Of a DNA stretch of 64,000 nucleotides, positions 47,006 through 56,510 are shown one piece after another. Where the stretch lies: contig JAJEKV010000075.1 of assembly GCA_021234155.1 (NCBI GenBank), positions 1,984,001-2,048,000 on the forward strand, written 5' to 3'. Under the pieces are notes generated by a model that was given only the letters and a program-made list of their open reading frames with translations, was not told the DNA's origin and did not search any database. The first letter of the stretch is position 1. Every line of letters begins with the position of its first letter. Position numbers and translations under genes: made by a program. The stretch is from Isoetes taiwanensis. Taxonomy: Eukaryota; Streptophyta; Lycopodiopsida; Isoetales; Isoetaceae.

Positions 47006-48300
47006 ACTTTCTCAGCTAGTATCACGCATCTAGGCTTCTTAGAGCTGTAGATACCATGTTCACCAAGTTTCCACCTAACTCAACCTCTTCCTCCAACTAT
47101 AAAATGTAGACTGAGCAACTTCTAAAGCCACGCCATGCGAATTGACAAAGACTCCACCCATTCCGACCACTACTTTCGCCTCGACCGCCTCAGATAAGTT
47201 ACACTCAACACATCAAAACAAGCGTAATCCCGGCACCGCTTGATTGAGAATAAAATTCTTTTCTTAAGGCACATACTTGCTCTCTACTCAGTTTTTGGAC
47301 ACATTCATCCTTGCAACATGTTGATTTTAGAGCACTCTTGATCACTTGGAAGCACACATCCTCTCCTCCTTGCTATCCCCTTTGGTTCCCTCCCCCGACC
47401 CTCTTCACATATGTATATTTCCTTTTCCTCTTGAATTGCTTCTCAACATCGCCTTCCAAGCACTCAACTTCTAAGTCATCCTGCTCGAGAGCAGCTCGAG
47501 CTTGTAAATGTTGTGAAACCGTCCTACCATCACGAAGCAAAAACATCTCGGGTCTCCTGTGATATTAGATCATTAGCTCGAGGCCTCTCAAAGACAAGCA
47601 TGACATGACCTCATATTTTGGTTCCACGTTGGATCTATTATGTTACCCAATCAAAAGCCCTCGACCTTTGATACACCCCAAGAACTCATCGCCTATAGCG
47701 CACTAAAGACTATATTCGCCTCCGAATATTTAGATCCAATGCAGGAGTGAAGAATGTAGCATGGCAAACCAAGTAGATCTGTTCTGGCGTAGTAGACTCT
47801 CTCATCTTCAGGCTTAAACAACCCGAGACCAAGACGGGCACCTAGATTCTCATGACCTCCAATTTCCTACTATCTCGTCTTCTTCATTTGTTGCTATGTT
47901 GCTTGGTTTACCCTGAAGTGAGCAATGAAACTGATGTCCCATGGCTCTTGACGGATGGTGGACTACTAGATGAAGCCTCTTCTGAAGAGTGCAAATTGAG
48001 GGATGTTGAAGACGTATCTTCACTTGAAGGGCACTCAACATGTTTTACATCCCTCTTAATGTGCCTACTGCTTCACCAATGTTATCTGCCCTTCCACAGG
48101 GGACTGGAAGCTCCATCGATGGGATCACGGACTCCGTGACCTCAATTGCTACATTTAAAGGATCTATTTCCTTGCCATGAAGAGTGGTTCTATTCAAAAT
48201 ATGGCCCCGGGCAACAATTGTCCTTCCGACGAATAGGTTGTACAGAGGAAAATTGAACCTGTTTCAATTAAGCAAGGTGACACTTTTTAGAACATATGAA
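47006..48300 (-). pseudogene. possible upstream exons of the DUF7869-like gene
   Basis: Protein-like minus-strand pieces continue upstream: near 47,390-47,490 LEVECLEGDVEKQFKRK and KRKYTYVKRVGGG; near 48,040-47,850 a segment ending in ATNEEDEIVGNW. Acidic and basic patches of this kind would suit an N-terminal region. No splice sites can be set with confidence and no family is recognised, so this could instead be separate decayed sequence. Confidence 0.35.
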
Positions 48301-48340
48301 TTAGACGAAAAACAAGCAATAAACAAGCAAAAATGGCACC

Positions 48341-48461
48341 ATTTAGTACAAAAAAATAAATTTTGGTGTAAATTTGGAGCCAGGCGCCATTTGATCCAAG
48401 TGTTCACCATTTCGACCATTGGCTCCAAATTTAAACCAAAATAAATTTTTTGGAACTAAAT
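48341..48461. repeat. foldback with 41-bp arms
   Basis: Arms 48,341-48,381 and 48,421-48,461 are inverted copies with 5 mismatches in 41; the loop is 39 nt. Arm ends contain GGAGCC/GGCTCC. Directly flanked by ATGGC-type motifs of the palindrome family. Confidence 0.9.
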
Positions 48462-49628
48462 GGCTCAACTGCACACCTTGATGTACGTTGAAAAGAAATG
48501 GCGCCATGGCGTTATTTAGACCAATACACCACTTTAGGGGTGTTTGAAACAAATGGCGCCACTCGCCCATTTGATACAAGTTTTCAACATTTCAAATTTA
48601 TGGCGCGATGGCGCGATTTGGCTCAGCTCCATCACAAAATCTACACGAGGTGCCTATGTTATGCATTCTTGCTCCCATTGCTGTATATGTGTCAATAAGA
48701 GCAGTCATGCATAACACTGGCATCCCATGCCAACTTTACAATTGAAACCAAGGTTCTTAAGTATGTATTTCAGCATAATGTGAAGACGGTATATACATGA
48801 CAACAATAGAACATAATTCCTACCAGAAATAGTGGACTTACTTGATATTAGATAGATCCATAGTGATATGTTGTACTGGAGCAGTAGATGGAACTAGAAA
48901 AATAGGTTGGAGGATGGCTGATATGAATTCACACTGCGCCTTGAAGAACTGGGAGTCATTGAGAACTGAAATCGCCTATAGCTGGAGGATGGCTCACCCG
49001 GGATTTCGTGGAGCCAAGAAGAAAGTGCCCGACAAGATGCATGCGCCTTTGCAAAGTTTCGCCCTAGGCGCTGAGAAAAGACGCGCCTTATGCTTTGAAG
49101 CCAGCAAATTTAAACGAAAGCAGCGGATTCGAAAAGCGTCGCACCATGGTCACCTTAAGAGGGAGAACGGCGACAAAAGACAAAGCTTTAAATGCAAAGT
49201 ACAATTTTAAAATAAGCGGACGATTCAAATTTGTATGAATGGCGGTCCAAATTTCAAATTACGAGCTGAATTTTGAATTTTATGTTAAAATTTGCACAGT
49301 GGCAAATTCAAGATCAAATTACGGTGAGATTTTTAATTTATGTTCAAATATGGGCGGGCGGGGCGTATATGGAATTTAGGAATTTGAAAGTTCAAATTTG
49401 AAGCGGGCATGGGCGGCATGGGGCATGACCGCCACCGGCATGGGCGTGCATGGGCGGCCGGCGGTATGGGCTACCGGCATGGGCCTAGTTGGCCAGCTCG
49501 TGGTACGCCAGAACCCGCCCGGCCGTAATTTCAAATCCGGTGTAGTTAGTTAGGTCATTGTTTTGACGGAGGACCTCATTTGCTTTTGTCGCCGTTATTC
49601 CGGCTCTCGGTAACCTCGAACCTAGCAA
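48462..49628. other. unassigned DNA with ATGGCG motifs and a GC-rich patch
   Basis: 48,490-48,620 has four AATGGCG-type motifs (AAATGGCGCCATGGCG, AAATGGCGCCACTCGCC and others). The plus frame 48,842-49,210 (122 codons, Lys/Arg-rich) is open but unrecognised. 49,340-49,500 is GC-rich with about eight copies of GCATGGGC or close variants. AT-rich GTTCAAATTT words lie before it. Confidence 0.55.
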
Positions 49629-49630
49629 AT

Positions 49631-49643
49631 GGCTCTAATACCA
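49631..49643 (-). other. candidate primer-binding site of a separate LTR element
   Basis: Minus strand reads TGGTATTAGAGCC, one mismatch from the common initiator-Met tRNA binding site. It is followed on the plus strand by GG then TGCAACCC, where a minus-strand 5' LTR would end. I could not find a second copy of that LTR in the window, so the element is unproven. Confidence 0.4.
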
Positions 49644-49864
49644 GGTGCAACCCTTTTTGCCCTCTTTTTTCGATTGTTTCTCGGCCTAATCTCTAGAGTT
49701 CAGCGCCTCACCTCTTCGAGAAGGACACCAGTTTCCGGGCAAAAATCAAAGCGCTCGAAATGGAAATCGACAAATCTGGAGCTCCTCAGTGTGGAGACAG
49801 CGGCTAGCACCCTGCTAGGCACAGGTATGTCATCTACTAGCATGGTTTCTTGTTTGTTTGTTTC

Positions 49865-50105
49865 AAATGGTGCCACCGCGCCATTTGGATGCCTGTTAGC
49901 TTACTTTAGGTCGTCTTGTTGTTGGCAAATGGCGCCATGTTGGATGCCTATTAGCTTACTTTTTAGTAGTCTTGTTGTTGGCATGGCCATTTGGATGCCT
50001 CATTAGCTTACTTTAGGGAGTCTTGTTATTGTCAAATGGCGCCATTTGGATGCATGTTAGCTTACTTTAGGGAGTCTTGTTGTTGGCAAATGGCATGGCC
50101 ATTTG
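49865..50105. repeat. hairpin-bearing minisatellite, four units
   Basis: Units start at GGATGC (49,887; 49,942; 49,993; 50,048), 51-55 bp apart. Each contains TTAGCTTACTTTAGG, TCTTGTTGTTGGC and one AAATGGCGCCAT or shortened ATGGCCAT palindrome. The palindrome varies more than the rest of the unit. Confidence 0.92.
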
Positions 50106-50107
50106 CC

Positions 50108-50355
50108 AAAGCTTTGCTCGATTTGTCCTAATGGCAAATGGCTTAACCATAGTCGCCATTATAACCAGTTCATATGCAAATGGCACCATGGCGCCATTTG
50201 TTTAGACTGCTTCATGGATGGGTGTCAATAAGCCCAATGAACATATCCTACTGGGCATTCTAGCAAGCAATGGCGCCATTTGATCGTGAACTGGTTATAG
50301 TGGCTTACTATGGTCGCTTCATTTGCTAATTAGGACATATCGAGCAACCTCGTCA
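50108..50355. repeat. large imperfect foldback
   Basis: Left arm about 50,108-50,205, right arm about 50,262-50,355 (inverted). Shared blocks: TGCTCGAT-TGTCCTAAT, ACCATAGT, TATAACCAGTTCA, and AAATGGCGCCATTTG at the inner ends. Loop about 55 nt. Fold and size are like a small-RNA foldback precursor. Confidence 0.85.
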
Positions 50356-50363
50356 AATGAGCA

Positions 50364-50425
50364 ATGGCGCCATTTGCTTGGTAGTTTGCTTATCGATAAG
50401 CAATCTACCAAGCAAATGGCGTCAT
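50364..50425. repeat. 62-bp near-perfect palindrome
   Basis: Centre between 50,394 and 50,395 (ATC|GAT), no loop. The inner 27-bp arms (50,368-50,394 and 50,395-50,421) match with a single mismatch; they extend 4 bp further with one G/T. Arms contain CGCCATTTGCTTGGTAG. The same arm sequence forms the hairpins at 52,674-52,715 and 53,155-53,214. Confidence 0.96.
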
Positions 50426-50448
50426 GCCATTTGCATATGAATTTCTTT

Positions 50449-50899
50449 GTTGAACTTTGGGGTTCTTGGCATACACCTTGCAGCAGCAGTCCATGACTGC
50501 CGGATGCCACAAGGCTGCCACAAATGCTCATGGATCAACAAAAGAAGGTGGGAAGAAACTCCAAGAACAAGAACAAAGCAAAGAATGAACAAAACAGAAT
50601 CATATTGATGTCTAAAAGGAGGTGCTCCAAAACGTGAGCAAAAACCTAAACAATGAGAGGAAATGCTCTCTAAATAGTAGAGCAAAACCCTAACCCTAAC
50701 CCTAACTGACATCTCACCTACCACAAATCTAGGCTAAATCTGGGCCATAGATTGTGGGGTCCAATATGACAAATACATGTGGCCTATGCCACCTACCATA
50801 TATGTGGGCTAAATCTGGGCCCTAGATCAAGTGGTCCAATGTGATAAATACATGTGGCCTATGCCACTCATACATATGTTTAGCCCAAAGGGCTAACAC
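50449..50899 (-). repeat. dispersed repeat R3, copy 2 (left arm of a large inverted repeat)
   Basis: About 450 bp, inverted relative to 53,341-53,794. Includes three tandem CCCTAA units (50,685-50,706) and a short minus-strand ORF beginning in the R3 sequence (SVLFILCFVLVLGVSSHLLL, signal-peptide-like). Copy 3 has the same ORF start in the opposite orientation. Confidence 0.92.
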
Positions 50900-51231
50900 T
50901 CCCCCCCACCAAACCAAACCATGTAGAACCTTTATAACATCAGGTTAAACATGTACAACAATGTCCAAAGTGAAGGGAGGTAACGATAATGTCGCCGAAA
51001 ATTCTTGACCGAAAAATGCCAATGTCGATGAAGTACAAAAGTCATGAGAGATTGAGAAGGCTGTCACCACTTCTCTTGAGCTTGCCACGAGCTCCTTTAA
51101 ATCCATGGAAGTCAAATCTAATGTTGAGAAGGCTGTCACCACTTCTCATAGAGCTTTGCCACTTAGCTCCGAATACATGCCCAATCAAAGTGTCTTGTAA
51201 TGAGCTGAACAAAATGAGGAAACAAAAATTG
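50900..51231. other. spacer with two GAGAAGGCTGTCACCACTTCTC units
   Basis: The units at 51,054 and 51,126 are 72 bp apart, each with GAGAAG/CTTCTC ends that can pair. No gene recognised. Confidence 0.75.
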
Positions 51232-51478
51232 TTGAAGGGCTTAAGGCCCTAAGTCATCTTCACGCCATTGTTGAACTTGAAAAGTTGAAACAAGGAGTTG
51301 AACTTGAAAGAGTTGAAACATAAGTGATTGAAGGGGCGGAAGGCCCCAAGTCATCTTCACGCCATTTATGGAACTTGAATGAGTTTGAGCGTATAGTTGA
51401 ACTTGAAGGAGTTGAAATTGAAGGGCGGAAGGCCATAAGTCATCAAGCCACGCCATTGATTGAACTTGAAAGAGGCTC
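51232..51478. repeat. 90-96-bp tandem repeat, three units
   Basis: Units at 51,232, 51,328 and 51,418, each with TTGAAGGGC, GGAAGGCC, AAGTCAT and CACGCCATT, followed by GTTGAACTTGAA words. Period is near a multiple of three, so it could come from a repetitive coding region, but indels break the frame. Confidence 0.88.
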
Positions 51479-51670
51479 AACCGCCATGTATTATGGACGG
51501 CCAAGACGGATTGAAAAAAGTTGTCTCTCAAACGCCCGCATTTGGGTCGATGAGGTAAGCTTAAATGTTGAGGAAAGGTTGTTTGAAAAAAGGACCTACA
51601 CATCTTCGGGCCGGCCGAGGTTTGTTGGTACAAGGGTGCAAAGAAGATCTCCAAGAATGCGGCAAAAGCA

Positions 51671-52315
51671 GGGATAGGTTCAATATTGTATACGTTTTAT
51701 ACGTAATAATGTATTTTTCGTTTGATACTGACACAAATTTGACGCTTAATACGCCAAAAATACGTCCAAAAAATTTCCCACGTCGAAAAATTTTGTTTAA
51801 ACCTTCGCCGGCCCAAAAAAAAAAAAAAAAAATCCGTGCGTAAACCTTCGATTTCACTTTACGCTGAAACTTTTTTTCTGGTTTAAATTTCGCTTAAACT
51901 AAAAAAAAAAAATTTTATTTATTTATTTATTATTATTGCGGTGACCCTCGCCTGGCGTGCCACATTGAATTGTGCCATGCCGAGGGTGGGTGTCATTGCT
52001 GACGCGAAAAAAAATCGAATTTTTTCGAATTTTTTCACAGAAACCTTCAGTTTGATTTAAACTGAATCGCTGCAGCGTAGCGAAATCAATGTTTAAACTT
52101 TACGAAAATCCAAAAATCCAAAAAAAATTTTTTTGAATTTTGGCAAAAGCGAACCTTCATTTAAACTACGAAAAACTTATCAAGGTTTAAACTACGCGAA
52201 ATTTTTTTTCCCACGGCGAGTATTAAATCTTTAAAAATATGTATTTTTCCCCAAAATACGTATTTTGGACTTTATACGTCCCCTAAAATAATTTCATAAT
52301 CATTTAACCTATCCC
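51671..52315 (+). mobile_element. short TIR element, GGGATAGGTT family
   Basis: 645 bp with 10-bp perfect terminal inverted repeats GGGATAGGTT/AACCTATCCC. Terminal regions have TACGTATTTTT-type words on both sides; the middle is A/T homopolymer-rich with a short GC-rich hairpin (GACCCTCGCCTGGCGTG..., about 51,942-51,985). Non-coding. The left 100 bp, the right 130 bp and the central hairpin match the long element at 56,599-59,627 in reverse. Superfamily not assigned, since no target-site duplication is clear. Confidence 0.8.
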
Positions 52316-53340
52316 CGGCTCACCAAGATTACTTCCATGCACCAGCTCCGCCCTCAGACATGATTGTCCGGGTTCGATTGAAATTGTGGTTCCACGCTGT
52401 AATGTAGTTGCAACAAAGAGGCATCGATAACGGCAAAGAACGAAATAGCGGTGCAAAACCGCATTTGTAGGCAAATGGCATGGCGCCATTTGCATCTGAG
52501 TCCAATGCATAAACATATGGAAGCAGTCAATGCATTTCCAGATTTGTCAGTAGGCCTCCACCGGAGCCCCTCCCTTCGCAATATTCGAGGAAGATGGTTC
52601 AAGGAGAGTGGCTCGACCGGTAGAGGCACCTCACGCGACCGTAATAGGAGAATGCACTAGAGAACGCAACACAAGAAGCAATCTACCATGGCCATTTGCT
52701 TGGTAGATTGCTTCTATTGCTAATGCATATGCGAATGCTTCCATTATTGTTTATGCAATCGTAGTCGATGCAAATGGCCATGCCTACTTCTCCTCGGTTT
52801 GAACAAAACCCATGGTGAACAAGCATGCAAACCGCACGAAGTTGCATGGCGCCATTTGCATCCGAAGTCCAATGCATAAACACCGCAACCGATTATCCTT
52901 AGGGGATGCGCTTCAAATGCATTTCCCGTTTGTTACGAGGGCCTCCACCCAGCCCCTCCCCCTCCCTCGCAATATTCGGTTAAACATGAAGATGGTTCAA
53001 AGGAGAGTGGCTCGACCGGGTCGAGGCACCTGCGACCCGTAATAGGAGAATGCACTAGAGCTTGGGCCTTCTCGACCCACGAGTCGAGAAACACTCATGG
53101 AAGCATTCGCATATGCATTAGCTCTATTGACAGGAATAGAGAACGCAACATAAAAAGAAGCAATCTACCAAACAAATGGCGTGATGGCGCCATTTGCTTG
53201 GTAGATTGCTTCTTATTGCTAATGCATATGCGAATGCTTCCATTAGTGTTTATGCATCTGACTTCACATGCAAATGGACCATTTGCCTACTGCCCTTTGA
53301 AAACAAAAAGCCATGGTGAACAAAAACACAATAATAAGAA
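52316..53340. repeat. tandem duplication of about 380 bp carrying hairpins
   Basis: 52,465-52,790 and 52,840-53,280 align: TGGCGCCATTTGCATC, AGTCCAATGCATAAACA, GCAATATTCG, GAAGATGGTTCAA, GGAGAGTGGCTCGACCGG, AATAGGAGAATGCACTAGAG and GAACGCAACA in order, then the AGAAGCAATCTACC hairpin. Unit 2 has an extra 80 bp (about 53,060-53,140) that supplies the left arm of the outer hairpin. Unit 1's hairpin arms are 52,674-52,688 and 52,701-52,715, perfect over 15 bp. Confidence 0.9.
53099..53241. repeat. nested hairpin, 24-bp outer and 27-bp inner arms
   Basis: Outer arms 53,099-53,122 and 53,218-53,241 are perfect inverted copies (GGAAGCATTCGCATATGCAT...). Inner arms 53,155-53,181 and 53,188-53,214 match with one mismatch; loop TGATGG. 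A 32-nt unpaired segment lies only on the left side. Confidence 0.96.
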
Positions 53341-53794
53341 TGTTAGCCCTTTGGGCTAAACATATGTATGAGTGGCATAGGCCACATGTATTTATCACAT
53401 TGGACCACTTGATCTAGGGCCCAGATTTAGCCCACATATATGGTAGGTGGCATAGGCCACATGTATTTGTCATATTGGACCCCCCCCAATCTATGGCCCC
53501 GCATTTAGCCTAGATTTGTGGTAGGTGAGATGTCGATTAGGGTTAGGGTTAGGGTTTTGCTCTACTATTTAGAGAGAGCATTTCCTCTCATTGTTTAGGT
53601 TTTTGCTCACGTTTTTGGAGCACCTCCTTTTTGAGCATCAATATGATTTCTGTTTTGTTCATTCTTTGCTTTGTTCTTGTTCTTGGAGTTTCTTCCCACC
53701 TTCTTTTGTTGATCCATGAGCATTTGTGGCAGCCTTATCCGGCAGCCATGGACTGCTTTGCAAAGGTGTATGCCAAGAACCCAAAAAGTTCAAC
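53341..53794 (+). repeat. dispersed repeat R3, copy 3 (right arm of the large inverted repeat)
   Basis: Inverted copy of 50,449-50,899, separated from it by 2.44 kb. Includes TTAGGG three times in tandem (53,537-53,554). Confidence 0.92.
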
Positions 53795-55570
53795 ATCAAG
53801 GCGCCTCATCTTGGGTCTCTTTCGCCATGATCATACTTTGTTTATTTTCAAGCATCTCCAAAAGTTTTCAAGCAAAAAAGATTGTTCTACATCGACACTT
53901 TCTTCCTTCCTCATATCTGCCCATGTTTCGAAAAGGGGCACAAATGATTTGCGGCACAATAAGTTCTTACTTGTCACATTGGGTAGTTCTTATTTATCAT
54001 GTTTGGGGGTTCATCATCCAGCCTGTTTTTGCTATTCATACTCTGTTCTATGTAAACATTCAAGCCCGCGGTAGTGCGATTATGTTTTTGGGTGCGTAGA
54101 CACAACCAAAGACCAAATCTTGGTTCCATTTCGGCATAATCACATCGCATCCATGGGACTTTCGCTCCTCTCGCTCCTCTGAGTTCTGTTCGTTACTATC
54201 TGCAGTTCACCGATTCCAGTGCAACTTATCAAACAATTTTAGGGGTTTTTTTTGACACAGTTCTAGACAGACCCAATGTTACGCATCTTCATAAAATTGT
54301 GTTCGAGTCTACACACAAGCCACCGTTTCGTTTTTACTCGAGGTGTCTTTCGGATTCAGCAGAAGGCTCCTTGATTTTGCAGTCGCATGGACAAGCAAAC
54401 CACCCAAGAAGAGGCCCAACGGCTCTTCCACATGCATCTATCCTTTCTGAATCTCTGCAGAGTTTTGCTTTGAGCTATCACTTGCTGCAACGGTCTTAGC
54501 ACATTTTTCAGCACCAGCAAGCAACAAATATTTCGATTCGTCCTTTTGATTCTTCACCGACACTTGCTTGGGATTTATTCTGACATGCTGCACAGATCTG
54601 GACACCATAAGGTTAAAACCCCCATCAATTTTTGGAGCTTATGCAATTTTATCAGGCAGCCCAGCTCTTTACCTGCACAAAGGGGCCGGGCCTCTGTTCA
54701 ATGGCCCATCTGTGGTAGTAATCATGCATATATCAGTGGCACCGCATCCTTTCACCGAGGATTCTTCTCTGATCCCCACTTTCACAGAATTTTAAGCTGC
54801 CTATTATTTAAATATCAGATGATTTTGCACAATCTGATACAAAGTCATTGGCTTCTCTCATTCCTCCAGTCACATCACAGACATATCTGGTTTTGTCCAC
54901 ATCATAGCAGACCAGTAAAATCCGACGACATCTCTTGGAGCGATTATCCGCGAAGCCATACTATCTCTTTACTTGAAGTATTTTGGTGGCCAGAAATGCC
55001 CTCTTGCTACACAATCTTTCCACATATAATACCCTGGGAAAGCTTTTCAAATTGTGGCTTTCACAAGAACCTAGAACGCCTTTCGCCTCTACCAATCGGC
55101 CACGCCCACACCGCCACACTTCAACCTTCCACGACCTATGGTGCGTGCATGAGTCTAGCAAGCAGAGCATCCATGTTACAAATTTTGAAGGCGTTCCACC
55201 TGCTGCCATAGATCTACCACGGCCCACCTATTAAATACAAGAAATTCGGTATTGGCCATGTTTTTATTCTTCTCTGAAATGCAAAGGATGCACAGATTGA
55301 TGCGGCATCCATCGGCCAAAGCAAATCCACCAGGAATACCACAAAGCCAGACCTTTTCCACAGCATACCTTGGCCTGCTGAAACAGAGTTACAGACTCCA
55401 TATCCGCCTGCACATGAATCTAATTGAGTGTTTTCCGTGGAAATCAACTGCCCTCCTGCGCCAGACGTGATCTCTTAATCAGCACAGATGCATGGCCTTG
55501 AAAAATGTCGGAACTGTTTTTACATTTATTCCAGCTTCTGTTGCAACACTCATACAGCTTCATGCCACTC
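53795..55570 (+). other. unassigned sequence with open frames
   Basis: Plus frames 53,716-54,099 (starts inside R3; hydrophobic stretches such as MIILCLFSSISKSF and VLIYHVWGFIIQPVFAIH), 54,546-55,211 (221 codons, His/Ser/Pro-rich) and 55,252-55,470 are open. They overlap other open frames on both strands. No conserved family or motif is seen. They may mark a decayed mobile element. Confidence 0.4.
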
Positions 55571-55589
55571 AGGGCAACGGAATTCTAAG

Positions 55590-56510
55590 GACCCACGGCC
55601 TACCAAGTTTTATAGTAACCATTCATCACGGCGTGGCACAATTTCTGCTGCCCAACCTTCACGTTAATCTCCACGGCCCTTTGGCGTGGGAAACTTCTTT
55701 GCTTCACGGCCTGTCACGGCATGGTCAATTTCTTCAATCACAGCGTCAGAGACCCCACGGCCATCACGGCGTGGCTTCTCAGACCTTCAAACCATTACGG
55801 CATGGCCTCTCTGCCATCAGAACCTCTTCCCGTCATATCACCAATCTCTTCCGTCAGATCACACCAGAGACCCCACGGCCCCTCACGGCGTGGCCTCAAG
55901 CACCTCAAGGCAAACATCAGAGCTCCACGGCCCCTCACGGCGTGGCCTCAGCACCTCAAGGCAAACATCAGAGCTCCACGGCCCATCACGGCGTGGACTC
56001 TCCCACGGCAAAACCTTCAACGCGGCCCACGGCCCATCACGGGCGCGTGAGTCCGCCCGAAGTTCAAAACACGCACTTTTTGGCGTGGGATGTCTGCTGC
56101 CCTTCCACGGTAGCGTGTTAAAATTTCAAGCCCACGATTCAACACACTTTAATGGCCCAAGTGCTACAATTTACTTTTCTTCCACGGCCTTTCGGTATGC
56201 TCCATCAAACCCCACGGCCCATCCCTTGGCGTGGAACATTTCTCTCATGTCAACACATTGTCATGCTCTTTTTTAACAACATCCTTTATGATTTTCTTTC
56301 CTAGAGAGAATTTGACACTTGAATATTCCACATGGTCCACATTTTTGTGTTTTCACCCCTTCTCGTGTGAAGCCGTTTTTACATACCCGAATATTTAGTC
56401 CTACCATTATGCCTTTGGAGGTAAATTTCATGCAACTATGACTTCAAACATCATGGCCCAATGGCATGAGTTCAACCATCCATCACGGCCCCCTCTCGGC
56501 GTGGACTTCG
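55590..56510. repeat. array of CACGGC / GGCGTGG motifs
   Basis: At least twelve occurrences of a motif made of CCACGGCC, a short CMT spacer and CACGGCGTGG, or shortened forms. 55,872-56,010 includes a tight tandem part of period about 54 bp (CCTCAAGGCAAACATCAGAG between motifs). A 209-codon plus frame (55,492-56,121) and two others run through it, giving repeated His-Gly-Val-Ala and Pro-Leu-Thr-Ala-Trp words. These are probably by-products of the repeat. Confidence 0.85.

Noticed and set aside
51671-52315. Short TIR element as a hAT MITE (CAGGG ends)
   Set aside because: Left end can be read as CAGGGATAGG, but the right end does not mirror it and no 8-bp duplication is found.
48300-53300. 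CRISPR-like array from the repeated 16-mer
   Set aside because: Plant-type context, irregular spacing, repeats often inside larger duplicates, and no cas-like genes.
48300-53300. ATGGCGCCAT as an E2F-type promoter site
   Set aside because: The E2F core needs TTT before GGCGC; here the bases are CAAAT before GGCGCC, and no gene starts nearby are convincing.
50685-53554. Interstitial telomere or chromosome end
   Set aside because: Only two or three units per site, each embedded in the same 450-bp dispersed repeat.
54546-55211. 221-codon plus-strand ORF as a real gene
   Set aside because: His/Ser/Pro-rich composition, no motif, and long open frames in the other phases at the same place.
55492-56276. 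Repeat-rich ORFs (His-Gly-Val-Ala words) as a structural protein
   Set aside because: Three overlapping frames are open at once, as expected from a GC-rich repeated motif; no signal peptide or domain.
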